A stretch of 64,000 nucleotides of DNA from assembly GCA_947499735.1 (NCBI GenBank), contig CANMPP010000006.1:1-64000 (forward strand), read 5' to 3'. Source of the stretch: an uncultured Pelagimonas sp. GTDB lineage: Bacteria; Pseudomonadota; Alphaproteobacteria; Rhodobacterales; Rhodobacteraceae. The notes beneath the pieces were generated by a model that was not told the DNA's origin, ran no database searches, and was given only the letters and a program-made list of their open reading frames with translations. The position numbers and the translations under genes are program-made. This document shows, one piece after another, positions 35,101-42,777 of this stretch (position 1 is the first letter of the stretch; the number at the start of each line of letters is the position of its first letter).

Positions 35101-38100
35101 GAAGATGAAGGGGATGGCGGTAACGTCAATAATTTCGATGATGACGACCACGGCTTTGCCCACGGGTTTGCAAGTTTAGGCGCTGAATTCGCCGGTGAAA
35201 ATTTCAATACCACTGTACTGTTTGGATTGGCGAATTATGCCATAACAGGCAGCAAAGATGACTTTGTTATTGCTGTCTCTGCGGTGAACATCATTCAAAC
35301 AGGCGATGGTGATGACGTCGCTTTGATGTACGGGCTCGGAAATGTGTTTTTTGGGGGGAATGGTAACGACGTTACTGTTCAGCTCGGCACTGTGAACGCG
35401 GCCTTTATGGGTAGTGGTGATTTTGATGTCGCGCTTCAGCTAGGTGGTTTGAATTTTGTCAACAAAGACGCTGACGGCGATCTATATGCACTGACCTTAG
35501 GCTATGGGAACTTCATCTACCATGGGGGCGTGACGCCGGGCGAAGATGCCAATGTCACGGGCGATCTTTTGGCCATAATGGGCGGCTATCTCAATGTCGC
35601 ACATAAGCAAGGTGATGGGGATGTGACGGGCGCATTGGTCGGGAACATCAACTCGCTTAGCCATGCTGGGGATGGGCGATATATTGCGGTGATGATTGGC
35701 AACTTAAACGTCGCCACAAAAATCGGCGCTGGAGAGTCCTATTTCTTTATGGGGGGTAACCTCAATGTTGCGACGCATGTAAATACCACAGATCAAAATG
35801 ATAAATCCGTGTTTATCATGGCTGGCCGCTTAAATATTGCGACCAGTGTAAGCAACGGTTCCCTAAGCGGTTTGTTCTTGGGTGAATCCAATGTGGTAAC
35901 AAAGGTCGGCAGTGGCGACACCTTTGCCGCAATGTTTGGTAAATTGAACGTCTTAACCGCCGTAAACGAAGGAAGCGGTGAATCTTCGGGTTTGTTTGCG
36001 GCTGTTGGTGGTAAATTGAATGTCCTCACTAAAGTCGGTGATGGTTACATGTTTACGACCGGGTTTGGCAGCATTGCTAACGTGATTACGCATGTCGGAG
36101 ATGGTTCAACATTCGTCATTCAATTTGGCAAATTAAACGTCCTTACCAAAGTCGGGAATACAGACACAGATAGCGACGGCCCAGGTGCCAATATTCTCTT
36201 TGCTGGAGGGACCGCCAATGTCATTACGCACGTTGGTGAAGGGCCCAGTTTTATTGCTGCAGTTGGCGACCTGAATGTCGGCATAAGAGTGGGCGATGGT
36301 ATAACTGGTACGTTCATGTATGGCGTGGCCAATTTTTCGATTACAGTTGGTAATGGCTATTTGTTCGGCACGACGATTTCCAGTGCGAAACAGTCTAAAA
36401 ATGCTGCGGCAAAGGCTGCGAATACAACCAACGCTCTGGCGAATGCCGCAAACACTGACACGCCGGATGCCAATGACCTTGAAGCTTTGGATGGTATTGT
36501 ATCATCGGACTTTTTCAATCGACTTGTTTCATTGCGCGCGCAACCCGGTCCGGCCAGTAAACCGGATGCGTTCACATCATTTGTTTCTGGCCTGTCTAGT
36601 TTCTCTGGCAGCTTACTAGGCACATTTGGAAAAACGTCCGAAAATCTGAACGGGACCAACGGAACCGTTTTCGAAGGAGCTGCGAATGGAATTACAAGCG
36701 CGTCAGCCGCAATTTCCAGCAACGTTCAATCCGTCACAACACAGGCGGCACCGCTTGCTAGTGTTATTTCTGCAAATGTTGGCGTGAAGATTGGACATGG
36801 TGACGTTTTCTTCGCCCAAATCGGCCTGTCCCCTGAACATGGGGGGATATTCAAAAATGACGAGGATGCGTTGGGTGGTGACAACGGCGCCGAACTGGAC
36901 AGCCATGCCGAGCAGACCGGTACGACCTCGGTTTTTGACGATATCAGGAACTTCTTTAGCACCAGCTATTCAGTCAACCTATTTGTCCGAGTGGGCCAAG
37001 ATCGTACCGTAATCACGCAGGCGGGTAGCAATAATTTCGCGATAAATGTCGCGCATGATCTCGGCGATGAACCGGTGATTGACGAAAGTCTTGCCATAGA
37101 TGAAGACGGTTATGGTTTTGACTTTGTTCATCTTGCTTATGGTGGGCTCAATGTTTCGGTAGATGTGAATATGGATAGCTTGTTTGTCGCGGGCCTACCG
37201 TGGGAAACACCTAACGTTGATGAAGACGGTAATCTGATCACATCAAGCGGCCGGGATGCGCTGACCTTCTTCAAAGGGTCCTTCAATGCCGGGGTCAAAA
37301 TCGGTGATGGGTCCAGCATGCGCGTCATGCTTGGCGACTATAACCTAGGTGTCAAAATTGGAAATGGGTCTGAAATCTCCTTTATGAACGGAACCGGCAA
37401 TGTTTCCGTCCGTTTTGGCAGCACGATAGAAGGGGATGATGGCAACAATCTCCAATTCTTGGACGGTGTGTTGTTAGACGGCGCCAAGGTAAGCATTGGG
37501 CAGCTCAATGTTGTCGTCGAAGTCGGATACTCAAACGATCTATTTGTGAACTATGGCTGGAGCAGTGATGAGGCAGCAGCTGACGCCTCTGACGATGACA
37601 GTTCGTTCTTCTCAGATATGTATGAGAGTCTTTCAAGCTTCACCAAAACAGGTGGTTTGTTTTCCACAGGTCAAAGCACCTGGAGCAATACAAAGGCAAC
37701 GTTTGGCAATTTTGCATCTTTGGCGGTTTTTGGATTTTCCGCCGGCGGTGTAACAAATTACGGTGACGACCCGGGGCAAAATTCCAGTCAGTTCGCCAAG
37801 CGGACGAACGAAAATCAAAATACCAAATTGTACGCTAGTGCTAAATCGGCGATTTCGTCCGTCTACTCTGGCTTCAGTAGTCTAATGGGCTACACGACCA
37901 AAACTGCGCCTGCAACCACACTTACAGAGAAAGAGCAGAAAGAAAAGGACGCTAAAACATACGCTGATCCGTATGCCAGTGCATTCAATGATGGATACGA
38001 ATTGCGTCAAGATATGAACAATATCTTCAACGCCTATTATGACGGCCTGCAGAACGGAGGAAATATTATTCAAGCCGGTGCTGGTGCTGACGTAGTGATA

Positions 38101-41100
38101 ACATATGGGTCAGGCAATATTGTATTTGGCGATTATCTCACGTCTATGTTTGTAGACTTCGCCATCACGGCATTTTTCCCGGCGCATGCACAAGCGATTT
38201 CCTTGAATGAAATCGTGGCAATGTTGATCAATACAGAACATGATACAGCGGACGATTTAATAAACGACAGCGCTAAATTCGATGCTGCCAAAGAGAGTTA
38301 CTTGGCGAAGAATTCTTCTTCATCGCATTCCCCAACGACCCGATGGACGATGTATCTGGTCGAACTCTTGCAGAATTTCGGAGATATCGGTCTCACCGTT
38401 CCCTATAATACTCTCGGGGAGCTGTTTAATTACGGCTATAATGCAGATGGATCGATCACCGCATATGGCACGGATTGGAATGCGGTTGCTGGGCAACTAG
38501 CCAATGCGTTTTGGATCGATTTGACGCTGCCATCAAGCTTCTTGGGTGGTGTTGGTGCAATCGGACCGGAGCTGATCAATGGCCTTTCCGGTGAAGAGGT
38601 TTTTGGTACGGCTGGTACTATGGTCAATACCGCGCTTGAGGGCGCGGAAGACCTTTTAGAGGACCAATTGAACCCGCTTGCAGGGTCAGACAGTGCAAGC
38701 GACGTTGATGAAGAAGTTGAAGAAGACCCGCTTGAAGCGTTGGAAAGCTTTATGCTGGATACTGACGCGACAGGCAGCGGCAGTGGGGCTGATCTGTATT
38801 TCGGGTCTTCTGGCTTTCCAATCATTCCAGGTATTCCGAATTTTGCTTCTCTCTATGAAACGATCGTCAATTTTTCTGATGTCGTTGCACTTGGTGAAGG
38901 AGGTCCGCTCGACAGTCTGAAGAACATCAGTGAAAATCTCGACCTTCTCTCAGGCGATGGCGATATTCTGGTCGGCATCGGTGGCGGCAATATGCAGTTT
39001 GGCGGCCACGGCGACGATCTGATGATCACAATGGGCGAGGTTGGTCACAATTTCGGTGGCTACGGCGACGATTTTATCCTGAGCCTTGGAAAATATGGGT
39101 ACCTTAACGGCAATAGCGGTGATGACTATCTGATTGGATTGGGACAGTACAATGTTCTGCATGACCAAATGGGCAACAATAGCGTTCTGGCAGTAGGAGA
39201 TCGCAACGATGTGCGTCTCGGCAATGGAAATGATGCGCTATTGGTTATTGGTAACAAATCTAAAGCTCGTGGTGGCGGTGGCTATAACTTTATTATGGCC
39301 TATGGTGCCAAGAATTCGATCTACCTCTCCGGTAATGACGTCGTTTTTGCCGTAGGTGGCGAGAATAACTATTACATTTTGGGCGGCGAAGGCAGTCAGG
39401 CACTGGTTCACAACTTTGGTGCGGCCAGTATTACGATATCACCGGGTGCAAAGGCCTATATTGAAGCTATCAGTGCGGGTGACACGTTCTCTGGAAGTGG
39501 TGGCGACGATTTGTTGATGTATGGGCGTGCATCAGATCAGGGATCTTTGATTGCTGATAGCGAAGCGGGTGCAGAGGAACTGCAACGTCAGGCCGAATTG
39601 GATCCTGATGCGTTTGGAGATGCTTGGTCTGCCTTGCAGGATGGTGGTGTTACCTCGTCACATGATACATTGGTTCTGCGAGGCAATGAGATCATCGCTT
39701 ATGGTGGATCGGGCGGGTCGAAAGACAAAGACCTCTATATCGTTGGATATGGCATCAAGGACGGCATCATTGTCGATGCGGCGGGCAATAAGCTGGGCTT
39801 TGGGTATGAGACCGAAGACAAGGTTATCATTGGCGAACGTACCGGTGTTGCGGATTACAGTGGCGATATGCTGGATGAGGCGGTCATGTTCCGCCGTGAC
39901 GGCGATGATCTGATCATTTTCTCGCCCGATCATGTGGCCTTTAAGGATGATGTTGCCCCGCTGAATTGGGACGCATTGACGGATGACGATCCGGATAATG
40001 ATACAGACGCCATGAATTCGGTTCGTGTAAAGGACTACTTCAACAATTTAACAGCAAATGCTGCTCAAATCGTTCTATCGGTTTGGGATGATGGCTCTGT
40101 TTTGAACGAGTGGAAAGCGGAATATGATGGTGAAGAAAGCAAAGCCATTTTGGCCTTCGCCGAAGACTATTTTGGCGATGATTTCGACGGGACAGATGAA
40201 CAACTGCTCGAAGCTGAAGCAAAAATGCTAGAAGAGAATTCGAGCAGTATTCAGGCCATCCACACGTGGTCGGAACACGAGTTTTCCGATTACACCTTCC
40301 TCGACGAAGATGGTGTAAAAGACCTGCTCAGCAGCTACGAGGCGATATACAACAGCTACCAGTCGAACGATCCGGACAATATCCCCAGCGAATATGAAAT
40401 CTGGCAAGAGGTGTGGGCCGGTGAATATGACGAAACCGCGCAGACATGGAAATCTGGCAGTGTCGTGCAATCTGGTGAAGGTCTGGATAAGTACAAGATT
40501 GCGCAAGCCACGGGCCTGTTCCTAACGGGTGGCGTTGGTGACGACAAAATCGAAGGTACGCAACTGGGAGATGCCATTGAGGGCGGCGCCGGTGATGATG
40601 TGCTGAACGGTGCAGAAGACAACGATACAATCATTGGTGACCTAGGTAATGACACTCTAGATGGCGGCGATGGTGACGGCGATGTGCTGGAATACCTCAA
40701 GCTGGATGCGGCTATCTTCCTAGACATGTCCCAGCAAACGGTGACTTACACGATCGATGGAACCCAGTTTACTGACGAGATCAGTGGTTTTGAAATCGTG
40801 TCAGCGACCGAGTTTGATGACTACCTTCTTGGCAGTGTCGATGATGACATATTGCTGGGCAACGACGGGTTCGATACGTTGGTTGGCTTTGCAGGCGATG
40901 ATCAAATCCAGGTTGGCGCTGGTGGCGCATATGTCAAAGCGGGTGCCGGCGATGATACGATCCTGCTGGACGGAGAATTCGAAACGTCTGTGGGTGCTAA
41001 AACGTCCTATTTGGACGGTGGCGCGGATTCCGATTGGATTGACGTAACCGCATCCAGTGTTGCGGCTGTTATTGATATGGCGGCAAGTTCACTGTCATTG

Positions 41101-42567
41101 GATGGGAACAACATAAATTTCTTCAACTTCGAAAATGCGGTTGGCAGTTTTTATGATGACGTCTTTATTGGCAGCGCTGGTGCGAATGCGTTGGAGGGTA
41201 TCGACGGCAATGATACATTCTCCGGAGATTTGGCAGGCGATACGGTCACCGGTGGCGATGGCACCGATACGCTGGATTTGTCGGGAATCGCTGGTGGCGT
41301 GAGTGTCGATTTGGAAACAGGTTCAGCCACATTCACCTCCGGCGTGGCATCTACAACGATCTATGAAATCGAGAATGTCATCACGGGTGACGGCAATGAT
41401 ACCATTACCGGGGTTGCTGACGTGGCAGAGGTTTTCTCGGCCGGATTGGGAAGCAATGTGATTATCGGCAACGCCGAGGATTTCGATACAGTCGACTATT
41501 CGGGCGTTGATACCGCAATTGTGGCAGATCTTGAGCTAGGTACCGTTACGGGCAGTGGTCTATCTGATCAAGTTAGCGACATTGCCATGCTGGTAGGGTC
41601 AGAATTTGACGACCAAATCACAGCGGCTGGAACCGGATCCACACTGGCGGGCGCAGCGGGCGATGACACCATGATGGGTGCTGCCGGAGATGATGTGTTC
41701 ATCGGTGGATCGGGCAGTGATATGATCGATGGCGGTGATGGGATCGACTTTGTCGATTATAGCACGCTCGATGCCGGCATTGCGGTCTCGGTCGATCTGA
41801 TCAATCAAATGGCGACATATGGTTCGGATACTGACACGCTGAAAAACGTTGAAGATATCTGGGCAACTGAAGAAGCCGATACAGTGATCGGCGATAACTC
41901 ATCCAATTATATTGCAGGTGCCGGAGGCGACGATTCACTTGCCGGTAAGTCAGGTGATGATGCGATCTATGGCGGTGACGGAAATGACACTGTATCTGGT
42001 GGTGCCGGAGATGACACGCTGAATGGCGATTTGGGGGGTGACACGCTTATCAGTGGTGCAGGGGATGATATGCTGGTTGGCGGTTCGGGCAGTGATACAT
42101 TCATTGTCCATGCCGGATCCGGCAGCACCATCATTGAAGATGCCGAATTTGATACAGAGATTGGTCTGTCCAGTGTTACGACGATGGAGGCGGACACGAC
42201 CGATATCCTACAAATTGGTGAGGACAGCGAGGGTGTTACCTCGGACGACATTTGGCTGAGCCAAGAGGGCGATCACTTGATGATCGAGGTGTTGGATGCG
42301 GACGGATCCACATTGTCTACGCACCAGTTGAGCAATTGGTATCTCTTGGATGAAGATGACTACGAGGACGGCGTGGTCGACGGGCTGAGAATGGATGAAT
42401 TCCACGCAGGGGCTGATGTCTTGGAACAATCTTCGGTTCAACAACTGGTAGATGCTATGGCGGCATGGACGCCTGACAATGGAGCGATTGATGATCGCTA
42501 CGCGGCGCTGCGGCAGGAACAAACCCTTGTGTCATCTGTTGCGAATGCTTGGCGCCCATCTGCATAG
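32191..42567 (+). CDS. giant MARTX-like RTX protein
   Basis: 3458 residues from ATG 32191 (AAAGG upstream). Layout: ~130-800, Gly-rich A-type repeats (SGDVTFxGAGxxNxITHxT); ~800-995, acidic linker; ~1000-1400, MARTX B-type repeats (GKLNVLTKVGDG, ANVITHVGDGSTFVIQFGKL); ~1400-1520, Ala/Ser-rich linker; ~1525-1790, more B-like repeats; ~1795-2245, mostly non-repetitive region; ~2245-2440, C-type repeats (GGHGDDLMITMGEVGHNFGG); ~2440-2775, acidic spacer; ~2775-3310, Ca-binding RTX nonapeptides (GGAGDDVLNG, GDLGNDTLDGG); then a secretion tail with QQLVDAMAAW. I saw no cysteine, so the MARTX cysteine protease domain is absent, and no known effector domain is recognisable. Likely secreted by the adjacent type I system. 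Confidence 0.85.
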   Translation: MGGVVQSINYFFTGNYNGNNGNNTIVAVGFGGNIYAKGGNDTITVGSFSATVHTGTGNDKVYGAAGVLKVRDTTGNLSVYGGAGYVDIDKTGSGNLTFGGASGKTDIYHSGWSGNTTVAAVSASNVIKRVGNSGNVTFVGAGWHNDVTHTTKTGNTFFSGYAFHTNIKRYWNNDYNGSSGDVTMVGAGAFNRLESTVKHGDLIFGGLGGSTTLIRKGGAGGASSGDVTFAGAGLHNVIEHTTQTGDTTFVGLAGYTEITRQWQGSFEASQGNVTMTGAGAFNSITNIIAIGDVTFQGLGGGTTILRRGTGVTNIVTKPTAPVLLDVSLFSGYGAWLINLVHSLNDTLMAAYETQLAAYEAQVDAQGVVTSGDVVFQAAGGNNKITHQTQIGDTIFEGAAFASDIDRLWEQDYDGSEGNVSMSGAGAANSLYSNVKHGDISFAGVGGATQIVRKGGAGGDSSGDVTFNGAGYYNDITHQTQNGDTVFNGLAGYSELKRYWQGTYDDSTGDVIMRGAGVANVLTNTVKHGDIYFQGVGGATVLTRKGGNGGQSSGNVVFEGAGALNIITHSTHTGDTTFTGAAGTTTITRDWQGDYETSSGDVTMTGAGALNIITSKVGHGDLTYQGVGGGTILRREGITGDVTAHVGGLYNEVYQTVESGDLDVIAIGGVNVVNRSAGDGTATLDLGGGTNYVDVSGGGDVDATMAGGLNILKTDVTGTTKADLYGLSNTAVVSGQADISAYGALNVITTGAHEDTIKSYGAGNIITTSGDNNVVEAFGSYTLVLDGGEDTTLSEKGENEFTLGDKIAGASDAIVDTTMDAFNGEGDADVFTDPGIYLDVIETATSPTEQVDETSLSTGEETGEDTVPSLDAALAERGLTVDEVEQDAVIEDDGAISDDWAVLGDDEVASRQAATQNAQSYDTDVTVDQSALLAGVDAELEKNSGAIATSQRSSADLQAETETNGASAAEQEDEGDGGNVNNFDDDDHGFAHGFASLGAEFAGENFNTTVLFGLANYAITGSKDDFVIAVSAVNIIQTGDGDDVALMYGLGNVFFGGNGNDVTVQLGTVNAAFMGSGDFDVALQLGGLNFVNKDADGDLYALTLGYGNFIYHGGVTPGEDANVTGDLLAIMGGYLNVAHKQGDGDVTGALVGNINSLSHAGDGRYIAVMIGNLNVATKIGAGESYFFMGGNLNVATHVNTTDQNDKSVFIMAGRLNIATSVSNGSLSGLFLGESNVVTKVGSGDTFAAMFGKLNVLTAVNEGSGESSGLFAAVGGKLNVLTKVGDGYMFTTGFGSIANVITHVGDGSTFVIQFGKLNVLTKVGNTDTDSDGPGANILFAGGTANVITHVGEGPSFIAAVGDLNVGIRVGDGITGTFMYGVANFSITVGNGYLFGTTISSAKQSKNAAAKAANTTNALANAANTDTPDANDLEALDGIVSSDFFNRLVSLRAQPGPASKPDAFTSFVSGLSSFSGSLLGTFGKTSENLNGTNGTVFEGAANGITSASAAISSNVQSVTTQAAPLASVISANVGVKIGHGDVFFAQIGLSPEHGGIFKNDEDALGGDNGAELDSHAEQTGTTSVFDDIRNFFSTSYSVNLFVRVGQDRTVITQAGSNNFAINVAHDLGDEPVIDESLAIDEDGYGFDFVHLAYGGLNVSVDVNMDSLFVAGLPWETPNVDEDGNLITSSGRDALTFFKGSFNAGVKIGDGSSMRVMLGDYNLGVKIGNGSEISFMNGTGNVSVRFGSTIEGDDGNNLQFLDGVLLDGAKVSIGQLNVVVEVGYSNDLFVNYGWSSDEAAADASDDDSSFFSDMYESLSSFTKTGGLFSTGQSTWSNTKATFGNFASLAVFGFSAGGVTNYGDDPGQNSSQFAKRTNENQNTKLYASAKSAISSVYSGFSSLMGYTTKTAPATTLTEKEQKEKDAKTYADPYASAFNDGYELRQDMNNIFNAYYDGLQNGGNIIQAGAGADVVITYGSGNIVFGDYLTSMFVDFAITAFFPAHAQAISLNEIVAMLINTEHDTADDLINDSAKFDAAKESYLAKNSSSSHSPTTRWTMYLVELLQNFGDIGLTVPYNTLGELFNYGYNADGSITAYGTDWNAVAGQLANAFWIDLTLPSSFLGGVGAIGPELINGLSGEEVFGTAGTMVNTALEGAEDLLEDQLNPLAGSDSASDVDEEVEEDPLEALESFMLDTDATGSGSGADLYFGSSGFPIIPGIPNFASLYETIVNFSDVVALGEGGPLDSLKNISENLDLLSGDGDILVGIGGGNMQFGGHGDDLMITMGEVGHNFGGYGDDFILSLGKYGYLNGNSGDDYLIGLGQYNVLHDQMGNNSVLAVGDRNDVRLGNGNDALLVIGNKSKARGGGGYNFIMAYGAKNSIYLSGNDVVFAVGGENNYYILGGEGSQALVHNFGAASITISPGAKAYIEAISAGDTFSGSGGDDLLMYGRASDQGSLIADSEAGAEELQRQAELDPDAFGDAWSALQDGGVTSSHDTLVLRGNEIIAYGGSGGSKDKDLYIVGYGIKDGIIVDAAGNKLGFGYETEDKVIIGERTGVADYSGDMLDEAVMFRRDGDDLIIFSPDHVAFKDDVAPLNWDALTDDDPDNDTDAMNSVRVKDYFNNLTANAAQIVLSVWDDGSVLNEWKAEYDGEESKAILAFAEDYFGDDFDGTDEQLLEAEAKMLEENSSSIQAIHTWSEHEFSDYTFLDEDGVKDLLSSYEAIYNSYQSNDPDNIPSEYEIWQEVWAGEYDETAQTWKSGSVVQSGEGLDKYKIAQATGLFLTGGVGDDKIEGTQLGDAIEGGAGDDVLNGAEDNDTIIGDLGNDTLDGGDGDGDVLEYLKLDAAIFLDMSQQTVTYTIDGTQFTDEISGFEIVSATEFDDYLLGSVDDDILLGNDGFDTLVGFAGDDQIQVGAGGAYVKAGAGDDTILLDGEFETSVGAKTSYLDGGADSDWIDVTASSVAAVIDMAASSLSLDGNNINFFNFENAVGSFYDDVFIGSAGANALEGIDGNDTFSGDLAGDTVTGGDGTDTLDLSGIAGGVSVDLETGSATFTSGVASTTIYEIENVITGDGNDTITGVADVAEVFSAGLGSNVIIGNAEDFDTVDYSGVDTAIVADLELGTVTGSGLSDQVSDIAMLVGSEFDDQITAAGTGSTLAGAAGDDTMMGAAGDDVFIGGSGSDMIDGGDGIDFVDYSTLDAGIAVSVDLINQMATYGSDTDTLKNVEDIWATEEADTVIGDNSSNYIAGAGGDDSLAGKSGDDAIYGGDGNDTVSGGAGDDTLNGDLGGDTLISGAGDDMLVGGSGSDTFIVHAGSGSTIIEDAEFDTEIGLSSVTTMEADTTDILQIGEDSEGVTSDDIWLSQEGDHLMIEVLDADGSTLSTHQLSNWYLLDEDDYEDGVVDGLRMDEFHAGADVLEQSSVQQLVDAMAAWTPDNGAIDDRYAALRQEQTLVSSVANAWRPSA
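32587..34107 (+). repeat. five 91-residue super-repeats in the giant RTX protein
   Basis: Units start at protein residues 133, 224, 370, 461 and 552 (SGNVTF/SGDVTF/SGDVVF). Each runs through THxTxxGDTxF, a tryptophan-containing stretch (RYWNNDY, RQWQGSF, RLWEQDY, RYWQGTY, RDWQGDY), a VTMTGAGAxN segment and GVGGxTxLxRKG. Copies 1-2 and 3-4-5 are exactly 91 residues apart; a ~55-residue insert with two AAYE-type repeats (AAYETQLAAYEAQ) separates copies 2 and 3. Each super-repeat contains about four 20-residue MARTX A-type units. Confidence 0.8.
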
Positions 42568-42580
42568 AAAAAATCAAGCG

Positions 42581-42620
42581 CATCGCCTGCTAACGCTTAG
42601 GAAAGTGGCAGCAGGCGATG
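42581..42620 (+). terminator. long stem-loop after the giant RTX gene
   Basis: CATCGCCTGCT and AGCAGGCGATG form a perfect 11-bp stem with an 18-base loop, starting 14 bases after the stop codon. There is only a weak T-run (ATTTGT) after it. It may end or attenuate transcription between toxin and secretion genes, or protect the 3' end of the 10-kb message. Confidence 0.6.
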
Positions 42621-42674
42621 ATTTGTATCCTTGTGGTCAGAATTGACATGAAGTTGTGACTTGTTTGATGTACG

Positions 42675-42686
42675 CCTGTATACAGG
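42675..42686. promoter_or_regulatory. CCTGTATACAGG palindrome upstream of the secretion operon
   Basis: A perfect 12-bp palindrome ~90 bases before the ABC transporter start, in the 210-base gap after the toxin gene. Shares TGTAC-N-CCTGTATACA with the site at 31676-31691, so the secretion operon probably has a promoter regulated together with the toxin. Confidence 0.55.
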
Positions 42687-42777
42687 TTTGGTTGGCGTAT
42701 GTTCGAACCTAAACACATTTTAATGGCTGCAATGATTGGAAGCAGGCACGCGTGTGCTTGTTTTCTCGGGGGCAACA

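Noticed and set aside
32191-42567. Giant gene as a LapA-type adhesin
   Set aside because: No Ig-like or VWA adhesin repeats and no retention module; MARTX-style repeats and an acyltransferase neighbour fit a toxin better, though adhesion cannot be excluded.
32191-42567. Many minus-strand open frames under the giant gene
   Set aside because: Shadows of repetitive Gly/Asp-rich coding sequence; none has a plausible start signal or family motif.
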